Shown here: positions 1-4,825 of the stretch, piece by piece
Layout: each line of letters starts with the position of its first letter
Position numbering within the stretch: the first letter of the stretch is position 1
Assembly (NCBI GenBank): GCA_039917855.1
Contig: JBDSIR010000082.1
Span: 1 to 8,886 of the forward strand
Length of the DNA: 8,886 nt
Direction of reading: 5' to 3'
Source of the DNA: CAMLHU01 sp039917855
GTDB lineage: Bacteria > Gemmatimonadota > Gemmatimonadetes > Gemmatimonadales > GWC2-71-9
Position numbers and translations under genes: made by a program
Notes under the pieces: model-generated
Database searches by the model: none
The model's input: the letters and a program-made list of their open reading frames with translations, nothing else
What the model was told of the DNA's origin: nothing

Positions 1-574
1 ACTGCACCCGGGGCACCGACCGGCGCATCACGCTGAGCGAGAGCATCGGCAGAGAGGGGCCCAGAACGGCGGCCGCGCGGGCGCCGAAGCCCAGGCCGAG
101 GGCGGCGGCCCCGAGGTGAGCTCCGCCCGGCACCACCTCGAGATTCTCCACCTGGTTTGTCGGCAGCAGCTGGGCCGAGGCGAGCGCCTCCACCGCGACG
201 CGGCCGGGCACCGCATAGAGTCCGGCTGAGCCCTCGACCAACGGCGCGATGAAGAGCAGTCGCTCGCGGGCGGGCACCGTCTCGGCGGTGCCGTCGTAGC
301 TCAGATCCGGCAGCTGGACTCTGGTGGTATTCGCCCGGACAGTCAGGGCAAAGCGTCCCAGCCCGCCTCCTCCGGGCTGGGTCTGGAGCACCGGGTTGCC
401 GCCGCTCACCAGCAGCCCGGCGACAGGGTGAAAGGCGCGGGTGCCGTCGATCGCTGCGTCGCAGAGGTTGGCGACCCGGGCGCTCACCAGCCGGACCAGG
501 TCGCAGGGCGGGTTCTGCGCTCGAAGCGGCGCGGCAATCATCGGGAGGAGTGACCACCACAGACTGAATCTCAT
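1..574 (-). CDS. Exported protein of unknown function, N-terminal part (cut by left edge)
   Basis: An uninterrupted minus-strand frame starts at ATG 574-572 and is still open at the window edge, giving 191 residues. The N-terminus (MRFSLWWSLLPMIAAPLRAQ) looks like a Sec signal peptide: Arg2, a hydrophobic core at residues 3-16 and a likely cleavage after Ala19. The mature part begins NPPCDL and has a second Cys at about residue 38. It is rich in Gly, Ala and Leu, and its last visible 50 residues alternate in a way that could be beta strands (LGLGFGARAA, then LSLSVMRRSVPRV). This suggests an outer-membrane or periplasmic beta-rich protein, but that is inference and I do not recognise a named family. 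An upstream in-frame stop at 623-625 limits the start choice; a GTG at 622-620 is possible but would put residues before the signal peptide. No strong ribosome binding site is visible. The gene lies 134 bp downstream of the preceding same-strand gene, across an octamer array. Confidence 0.72.
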   Translation of the reverse strand, partial: MRFSLWWSLLPMIAAPLRAQNPPCDLVRLVSARVANLCDAAIDGTRAFHPVAGLLVSGGNPVLQTQPGGGGLGRFALTVRANTTRVQLPDLSYDGTAETVPARERLLFIAPLVEGSAGLYAVPGRVAVEALASAQLLPTNQVENLEVVPGGAHLGAAALGLGFGARAAAVLGPSLPMLSLSVMRRSVPRVQ

Positions 575-630
575 GGCCCAAAGGTCGCCTGACGAACCAG
601 CTTGACCTGTGACCCTCGACACTCAGGCTT

Positions 631-710
631 TACCGCCCTACCGCCCTACCGCCCTACCGCCCTACCGCCTTACCGCCTTACCGCCTTACCGCCTTACCGC
701 CTTACCGCCT
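631..710. repeat. Tandem octamer array, ten units of TACCGCCY
   Basis: Ten perfect head-to-tail 8-bp units fill this stretch: four TACCGCCC (631-662) followed by six TACCGCCT (663-710). On the transcribed minus strand they read RGGCGGTA. The right-hand end overlaps the TAG stop codon (711-709) of the adjoining gene, so the array begins exactly where that frame ends. The sharp switch from one unit variant to the other is what local expansion by slippage would leave. Confidence 0.97.
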
Positions 711-1248
711 ACTCCTCCACTACCTGCTTGCGCCCCCCGAACTGGCTCTCCGTCCGGGCGTGCAGCTCGTCCACCCCGATGACCGCCTTCACCGACGCGA
801 TCACGCCGGCCACCACGTCATCGGCCCAGTAGGCATCAGGGCGTTCGTCCGAGGGAAGCAGGCGGGTCCGCTCTTCGAGGAACTGGGTCGCGGTCTGGAT
901 CCACTCTGCTTGCGCCGACGGGATCAGGGACCAGGAGCCGGTGGCGCGGAGCTCCAGCTCGGTCAGCGCCTTCAAGTCCCCTTCGATCCCCTGGATCGCC
1001 TGTCTGTTGCCGAGCTTCTTCACGAGGAGCGCCAACATCTGGGCGCGCTCGCTCTCCTGCGCTGTGGGCAGGGGGGCGAGGTAATGCCGTTGGTCGGCCA
1101 CCATTTCCGCCAGGCGGACGCAGACCGCCCGGACCGGATCGCGGAGCTTCTCGGGTGCTTCCCTGGCCCAGCTCTCGGCGGCGCGCCGGATGTCGGCCAG
1201 CTTCGCGTCCGCCAGCTCATCGGGACCCTGTTTACGCACTTCGCTCAT
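709..1248 (-). CDS. Soluble hypothetical protein, 179 residues
   Basis: The frame runs from ATG 1248-1246 to TAG 711-709. The product is charged, mostly helical-looking and lacks a signal peptide or membrane segment, so it is probably cytoplasmic. Visible features are an Ala/Glu/Arg-rich N-terminal half (residues 10-95), a Trp-containing middle (SWSLIPSAQAEWIQ, about 105-118) and a C-terminal helix with YWADDVVAGVIASVKAVIGVDELHA (about 139-163). I do not recognise the family and assign no function. The start is awkward: only six bases separate it from the T-tract of a strong terminator, with no Shine-Dalgarno sequence between. No other ATG occurs until about residue 49; GTG at codon 4 is an alternative. 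The gene could be leaderless, expressed by read-through, or start further inside. The stop codon sits in the last unit of the octamer array. Confidence 0.7.
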   Translation of the reverse strand: MSEVRKQGPDELADAKLADIRRAAESWAREAPEKLRDPVRAVCVRLAEMVADQRHYLAPLPTAQESERAQMLALLVKKLGNRQAIQGIEGDLKALTELELRATGSWSLIPSAQAEWIQTATQFLEERTRLLPSDERPDAYWADDVVAGVIASVKAVIGVDELHARTESQFGGRKQVVEE

Positions 1249-1254
1249 GGGTGG

Positions 1255-1290
1255 AAAAAAGCCCCGGGTGACACGGGGGTCAACCGGGGC
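1255..1290 (-). terminator. Rho-independent terminator after the oxidoreductase gene
   Basis: On the minus strand GCCCCGG (1290-1284) pairs with CCGGGGC (1267-1261). The stem is extended by an inner TGAC/GTCA pairing beyond one mismatch, with a loop of about six bases. Six T residues (1260-1255) follow directly. This is a textbook intrinsic terminator and should end transcription of the lipB/oxidoreductase group. It abuts the start codon of the next gene. Confidence 0.88.
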
Positions 1291-1293
1291 GTC

Positions 1294-1359
1294 CTACGCT
1301 GCGTAGCGCGGTGTCTGGCGGCGGGCAAGTGGTCTACTCACCCGCAACGAGTTGCGGGC
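1294..1359 (-). other. Structured 3' untranslated segment with two further hairpins
   Basis: Between the oxidoreductase stop and the terminator there are two more perfect inverted repeats: CCCGCAAC/GTTGCGGG (1341-1358, 8-bp arms around GA) starting one base after the stop codon, and CTACGC/GCGTAG (1294-1306, one central base). With the terminator they make three successive hairpins in 111 bp. The first has no T-tract, so it is not a terminator by itself; it may protect the mRNA 3' end or be part of a small 3'-derived RNA. I checked for tRNA shape and did not find one. Confidence 0.5.
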
Positions 1360-1986
1360 CTACTTACGGGGTCCCCGCCGCATCCTGACCGGGTCAGGCC
1401 GCCCGAACCGCTCCTCGGCCCAGGGCTCACCCCGCATATGGTAGCCGTTCAACTCCCAGAACCCCGGTTCATCGTACTCCAGGACCTCGAGCCCGGTGAC
1501 CCACTTGGCGCTCTTCCAGAGGTAGAGATGCGGCACCAGGAGCCGCACCGGTCCCCCGTGCTCCGCCGTCAGCGGTTCGCCATTCCAATAGGTCGCGATG
1601 AGGTTCTCCTCCCGGTCGAGGTCGCTCATCGGGAGATTCGTCGTGTACCCCTCCGCCCCGTGGATCATCGCCCCCTCCGCGTCGGTGCGCATCCCCGCGT
1701 GGCGCAGCACCTCGCGCACCGGCACCCCGCGGAAGATGTTATCGTAGCGGCTCCACCGGGTGACGCAGTGCATGTCGCAGAGCACGTCGCGCTGGGGGAG
1801 GGCGTTGAGCTCATCCCAAGTCAGGGTGAGGGGTGTGGCAACGTGACCGGTCACCCGCAGGCGCCAAGTCTTCAGGTCGACCATCGGGACGTTCTGGTAG
1901 TGTAGCACCGGCCATTTCTGGGTCAGGACCTGACCCGGCGGAAGCCGGCCCTTGTCGCTGGTGCGAGCATCGAGGCGGTCGGTCAT
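1360..1986 (-). CDS. Cytoplasmic sulfite-oxidase-like molybdopterin oxidoreductase
   Basis: A 208-residue protein made almost entirely of the oxidoreductase molybdopterin-binding domain shared by sulfite oxidase and the YedY/MsrP catalytic subunit. Family landmarks are RLPPGQVLTQKWPVLHY (14-30), the likely molybdenum-ligand Cys74 within DMHCVTRWS, GYTTNLP (113-119), HGGPVRLLVPHLYLWKSAKW (143-162) and PGFWELNGYHMRG (174-186). There is no signal peptide, no twin-arginine motif, no haem domain and no C-terminal dimerisation domain, so it is the short stand-alone cytoplasmic type whose substrate is not known to me. Its ATG overlaps the lipB stop (ATGA, 4 bp) and lacks an obvious ribosome binding site, so translation is probably coupled to lipB. 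An intrinsic terminator lies about 70 bp after its TAG stop. Confidence 0.9.
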   Translation of the reverse strand: MTDRLDARTSDKGRLPPGQVLTQKWPVLHYQNVPMVDLKTWRLRVTGHVATPLTLTWDELNALPQRDVLCDMHCVTRWSRYDNIFRGVPVREVLRHAGMRTDAEGAMIHGAEGYTTNLPMSDLDREENLIATYWNGEPLTAEHGGPVRLLVPHLYLWKSAKWVTGLEVLEYDEPGFWELNGYHMRGEPWAEERFGRPDPVRMRRGPRK

Positions 1987-2714
1987 GCCGGAAGAACCAT
2001 GTGTGCCTCCGGAATGTTCCCGGCCACCTCACCCAGGGTGCGCACCATCGGGGCTCGTTCGAACCTCGCCGCCATCGCCCGGAACACCTCCACCTTGGTG
2101 CGATCCCAGAGCTCGTGATCCGCCCATCCGTCGATCCGCCCATCCGCCAGCTCACGCTTCACCGTGGTCATCTGCACTCCATCGATCCCGCACGGGATGA
2201 TCAAGTCGAAATACTTGAGGTCGGTCGTCACGTTGAGGGCGAAGCCGTGGAAGGTGATCCACTTCTTCACGTGCACCCCGATGCTCGCGATCTTCCGCGG
2301 CTCGACCCAGACGCCGGTCTGGCCAGGGTTTCGCTGGCCCGCGATCCCCATCGAAGCGAGGGCATCGATAAGCCCCCCTTCGAGTTCGCGCAGGTACCAA
2401 TGGAGATCCGGCTTGAGCTGCTGCAGATCGACGATCGGATAGCCGACCAGCTGGCCTGGTCCATGAAAGGTGACATCGCCCCCCCGTTCGATCTCGAACA
2501 CCTCGACGCCGTGAGCCGTGAGCTCGCTCGCCGGGACCGGGAGGCTCGACGCTTTGGTGGAGCGTCCCATCGTCATCACCGGGTCGTGTTCCACCAGGAG
2601 GAGGATGTCCTGGTCGATGAGTCCCTCGCCGCGGGCGCGACAGAGTGCCCGCTGGAGCTCGAGCACCGGGGCGTAGGGCCGGTGCCCGAGATCGACGACG
2701 GCGAGGGGGAGCAT
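1983..2714 (-). CDS. lipB: Octanoyl-[ACP]:protein N-octanoyltransferase LipB
   Basis: This 243-residue enzyme transfers octanoate from acyl carrier protein to the lipoyl-domain lysine of 2-oxoacid dehydrogenase E2 subunits and GcvH, giving the substrate for LipA. Diagnostic features are RGGDVTFHGPGQL (77-89), the catalytic lysine in KIASIGVHV (Lys141) and the acyl-accepting cysteine in IIPCGIDG (Cys175). The 34-residue Lys-Cys spacing is the same as in E. coli LipB (Lys135/Cys169). The start is ATG 2714-2712, which shares a base with the stop of the upstream membrane protein (TGATG) and has GGGAG and AGGGG just upstream; the open frame extends further 5' but that part overlaps the upstream gene and looks unlike LipB. 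The stop overlaps the next gene (ATGA). Residues about 189-200 (LADGRIDGWADH) are encoded by an octamer repeat and look like a lineage-specific insertion. Confidence 0.96.
   Translation of the reverse strand: MLPLAVVDLGHRPYAPVLELQRALCRARGEGLIDQDILLLVEHDPVMTMGRSTKASSLPVPASELTAHGVEVFEIERGGDVTFHGPGQLVGYPIVDLQQLKPDLHWYLRELEGGLIDALASMGIAGQRNPGQTGVWVEPRKIASIGVHVKKWITFHGFALNVTTDLKYFDLIIPCGIDGVQMTTVKRELADGRIDGWADHELWDRTKVEVFRAMAARFERAPMVRTLGEVAGNIPEAHMVLPA
2117..2148. repeat. Four-unit octamer array inside the lipB coding sequence
   Basis: Four head-to-tail 8-bp units lie here: GATCCGCC, CATCCGTC, GATCCGCC, CATCCGCC. Equivalently, a 14-bp word is repeated exactly at 2117-2130 and 2133-2146. Eight and sixteen are not multiples of three, so the copies are read in different phases and encode the segment ADGRIDGWAD of LipB without breaking the frame, because the array fits a variable loop after the active-site cysteine. 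Confidence 0.85.
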
Positions 2715-3169
2715 CACCCCTGCTCCCGGTACCAGGCCGCCACCGACCGTCCGGCCCAGAGAGCCGGGAGCGCTGCCAGGGCGGCGGCGGCGAGAAGGGA
2801 ACTGGGCCCGAAGTTGGCATCGAGCGGCACCGCGACGGCGGCGGCCACCAGGGTCGCGAATGCGGTGATGGTCGAAAGCCCGGCCCGTCGCCAGACCGAC
2901 CCCACCGGGGCGAGGAGCACCCACGATGTGCCGCCCGCGACCGCCATCGAGGCCATCGTCCCGAAGATCACGAAGTAGAACACCCCTCCCACGTCGGGGG
3001 TGTCGGTCGGCGTCGCACCGGCCAGGAGGGCGCGAGTGCCCCAGAGGACCAGGAACTCCATCGCGGCCCCGAGGGCCGCGCTACAGCCCAGGGTGCGGAG
3101 CGCGAGGCCGGCGAGATCGACGCCGGGAGTGATCGGTTCGCCGCCGATGGTGCGCAGAGGTTCGGTCAT
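2714..3169 (-). CDS. Four-helix integral membrane protein of unknown function
   Basis: A 151-residue protein with four probable membrane helices, about residues 24-46, 61-87, 96-116 and 122-142, between a short polar N-terminus and a short charged tail ending WYREQG. I recognise no family and no catalytic motif. One cysteine (residue 29) lies in the first helix, and a charged pair (Arg94-Arg95) precedes helix three, which would suit a cytoplasmic loop. The stop overlaps the lipB start by one base (TGATG), a sign of translational coupling, so this gene is tied to lipoate attachment at least by expression. There is no clear Shine-Dalgarno sequence before ATG 3169-3167. A role in PDH or lipoate metabolism is only guilt by association. 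Confidence 0.8.
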   Translation of the reverse strand: MTEPLRTIGGEPITPGVDLAGLALRTLGCSAALGAAMEFLVLWGTRALLAGATPTDTPDVGGVFYFVIFGTMASMAVAGGTSWVLLAPVGSVWRRAGLSTITAFATLVAAAVAVPLDANFGPSSLLAAAALAALPALWAGRSVAAWYREQG

Positions 3170-3192
3170 GGTTGGAATCTAGCTCGGCGACC

Positions 3193-3316
3193 TGTCATCC
3201 CGAGCGGAGCGAGGGATCTTGCCCGCGCTGATCGACGCCGGTCGCTGGCCTCGGTCTTTGCTGAGAAGATCCCTCGCTCTTCCTTCGCTGCGCTCAGGAC
3301 AAGGCTCGGGATGACA
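3193..3316. repeat. REP-like interspersed palindromic element, large nested hairpin
   Basis: A 13-bp arm TGTCATCCCGAGC (3193-3205) is perfectly complementary to GCTCGGGATGACA (3304-3316), and a second 14-bp arm at 3207-3220 (GAGCGAGGGATCTT) is perfectly complementary to 3266-3279. The right side carries 24 extra bases (3280-3303) that themselves contain the related core CCTTCGCTGCGCTCAGGA. This word family (ATCCCGAGCG...CGAGGGATC) is familiar as an intergenic palindromic repeat in several high-GC bacterial groups. No T-tract follows on either strand, so it is not an intrinsic terminator, although it could shield mRNA ends or separate lpdA from the downstream genes. Confidence 0.88.
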
Positions 3317-3337
3317 TCACGTTGTGGACGATCATTT

Positions 3338-3389
3338 GGCCCACCGGCCCACCGGCCCACCGGCCCACCGGCCCACCGGCCCACCGGCC
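3338..3389. repeat. Tandem octamer array, six units of GGCCCACC plus a partial
   Basis: Six identical 8-bp units GGCCCACC run from 3338 to 3385, followed by a partial GGCC to 3389. On the transcribed strand this is GGTGGGCC. The array ends one base short of the lpdA TGA stop (3393-3391), so it is the first thing after that gene. The same octamer occurs about 2.5 times in the E2 linker at 5761-5780. Confidence 0.97.
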
Positions 3390-3390
3390 G

Positions 3391-4782
3391 TCAGGTATGC
3401 ATCACCCGTCCCATCGAATCGAGCGCGGCCTCGGCGGTGGCCTCCGACAAGGTCGGATGGGCGTGCACGAAGAGGTCGATCTCCTCGACGGTGTACTCGT
3501 TCTCGCGGGCGACGCCGAGTTCGTGGATCATCTCCGAGGCGTGGCCGCCGACGATATGGGCGCCGAGGATCTCGGAGTACTTCTTGCCCCGGATGATCTT
3601 GACGAAGCCTTCGGTCTCGTTCGACGCGCGGCCGCGGCCGTTGGCGCTGAACGGGAACCTGCCCACCTGGTAGTCGAGCTTCTGTTCCTTGCACTGCTCT
3701 TCGGTCAGGCCGATGCTGGCCACTTCCGGATGGCAGTAGGTGACGCTCGGGATGTTGTCGTACTTGATGGCGTGCGGCTTGTGGCCGGCGATGAGCTCGG
3801 CCACGTTGACGCCCTCACGGCTCCCCTTGTGCGCCAGCATCGGCGCGCCGGCGATGTCGCCGATCGCGTAGATGCCGGGCTGCGAGGTCTCGAGGGTCTT
3901 GATGTCCACCTTCACGAAGCCGCGGTCGGTCATCACGATGCCGGCGGCCTTGAGCTCCTCGGTGTTGGTGTCGCGCCCCGCTGCCATCAGCACCTTCTCG
4001 ACCTCGATGGTCTCCTTCTGTCCGCCCGCCTCGAATTCGAGCGTCACCGTGTCCTTGCCGACGGTGGCCTTGGTGACCTTGGCGCCCGCCCGGACCTCGA
4101 TGCCCCGCTTCTTGTAGCTCTTGGCCACGACGTCGGAGCACTCGGCGTCCTCGATCGGGAGGATGCGCGGCAGCGCCTCGATGAGCCACACCTTGGTGCC
4201 GAAGGCATTGAAGATGTCGGCGAACTCGCTGCCCACCGCGCCGGCCCCCACCACCGCCATCGTCTTCGGCGCGCTCTCGAGGAACAGCGCTTCATCGGAG
4301 CTGATCACCAGCTTGCGATCGAGTGCCAGGCCGATTTGCGGGATCCCCTTGGTGCGCGACCCGGTGGCGAGCACGATGGCCTTCTTCGCCTCGTAGGTCT
4401 CGGCGCCGACCTGGACCTTCTTGCCCGGCTTGAGCACGCCGGTGCCCTTGATGACGGTGACCTTGTTCTTCTTCATCAGGAACTCGACCCCCTTCGAGTT
4501 CTGTTCCGACACCCGGCGGCTCCGCTTCATCGCGACGCCATAGTCGGTCTTGATGGCGCCGGTCTCGATCCCCAGTTCCTTCGCCTCGTGGGCGATGGTG
4601 TTGGCGGTCTTGGCGCTGTAGAGCAGGGCCTTGGTCGGGATGCAGCCGATGTTGACGCAGACGCCGCCGAGCTTGTCACGCTCGATCACGGCGACGCTCA
4701 GACCGAGCTGGGCGGCGCGGATGGCACAGACATAGCCGGCCGGGCCGCCGCCGATGATGATGACATCGAATTGATTCGCCAC
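3391..4782 (-). CDS. lpdA: Dihydrolipoamide dehydrogenase (E3)
   Basis: A 463-residue flavoprotein that reoxidises the dihydrolipoyl arm of E2 and passes electrons through FAD to NAD+. It shows the whole family plan: FAD-binding GGGPAG (11-16), the redox-active disulfide in GGVCVNIGCIPTK (Cys42 and Cys47), ATGS (139-142), the NAD-binding VVGAGAVGSE (177-186), the second FAD motif GIYAIGD (303-309) and a C-terminal interface domain with the catalytic pair in HAHPTLSE (His442, Glu447). It has no N-terminal lipoyl domain. The start is GTG (4782-4780), giving MANQFDVIIIGGG; GAGGG lies four bases upstream (4791-4787), and no ATG suits better. It is 43 bp downstream of pdhC, across a heptamer array, and is followed at its stop by an octamer array and then a REP-like element, so the PDH core operon may end here. 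Confidence 0.98.
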   Translation of the reverse strand: MANQFDVIIIGGGPAGYVCAIRAAQLGLSVAVIERDKLGGVCVNIGCIPTKALLYSAKTANTIAHEAKELGIETGAIKTDYGVAMKRSRRVSEQNSKGVEFLMKKNKVTVIKGTGVLKPGKKVQVGAETYEAKKAIVLATGSRTKGIPQIGLALDRKLVISSDEALFLESAPKTMAVVGAGAVGSEFADIFNAFGTKVWLIEALPRILPIEDAECSDVVAKSYKKRGIEVRAGAKVTKATVGKDTVTLEFEAGGQKETIEVEKVLMAAGRDTNTEELKAAGIVMTDRGFVKVDIKTLETSQPGIYAIGDIAGAPMLAHKGSREGVNVAELIAGHKPHAIKYDNIPSVTYCHPEVASIGLTEEQCKEQKLDYQVGRFPFSANGRGRASNETEGFVKIIRGKKYSEILGAHIVGGHASEMIHELGVARENEYTVEEIDLFVHAHPTLSEATAEAALDSMGRVMHT

Positions 4783-4786
4783 GATT

Positions 4787-4791
4787 CCCTC
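4787..4791 (-). promoter_or_regulatory. Ribosome binding site supporting the GTG start of lpdA
   Basis: The minus strand reads GAGGG followed by AATC and then GTG. This fixes the start of lpdA at the GTG, and the resulting N-terminus places the FAD-binding strand at the normal distance from residue 1. Confidence 0.7.
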
Positions 4792-4793
4792 AA

Positions 4794-4821
4794 GTAAGCG
4801 GTAAGCGGTGAGCGGTAAGCG
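4794..4821. repeat. Tandem heptamer array, four units of GTAAGCG
   Basis: Four 7-bp units: GTAAGCG, GTAAGCG, GTGAGCG, GTAAGCG. They occupy most of the 43-bp gap between the pdhC stop (4828-4826) and the lpdA ribosome binding site. The unit differs by one base of length from the minus-strand reading of the array at 631-710 (GTAAGGCG against GTAAGCG), but lies in the opposite orientation relative to the genes. Confidence 0.93.
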
Positions 4822-4825
4822 GGGC

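Noticed and set aside
1300..1328. Possible promoter TTGCCC (1328-1323), 17-bp spacer, TACGCA (1305-1300) on the minus strand
   Set aside because: The -35 matches four of six and the -10 only two of six; in GC-rich DNA this is expected by chance, although it would put the terminator in a leader.
1261..1358. tRNA-like fold between the oxidoreductase gene and the 179-residue gene
   Set aside because: No anticodon stem, T-loop consensus or acceptor pairing could be found; the hairpins are independent.
760..1905. 381-codon plus-strand frame opposite the 709-1248 gene and the oxidoreductase gene
   Set aside because: It spans two minus-strand genes and a terminator, with Arg/His/Pro/Gly-rich composition and no domain.
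3176..3181. TAGATT six bases before the membrane-protein ATG, as a -10 box for a leaderless transcript
   Set aside because: Spacing is right and four of six bases match, but there is no -35 and one short match cannot support a promoter call.
3166..3384. 72-codon minus-strand frame covering the REP-like element and octamer array
   Set aside because: The peptide is only translated repeat DNA; such frames recur wherever this palindrome occurs and are not credible genes.
3338..3389. Octamer array as a CRISPR array or origin iterons
   Set aside because: The units are contiguous without spacers and far shorter than CRISPR repeats or typical iterons; no cas or rep gene lies nearby.
3322..4797. 491-codon plus-strand open frame opposite lpdA
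   Set aside because: Same antisense artefact; its first residues are translated octamer repeat (PTGPPAHRPTG) and the rest mirrors lpdA.
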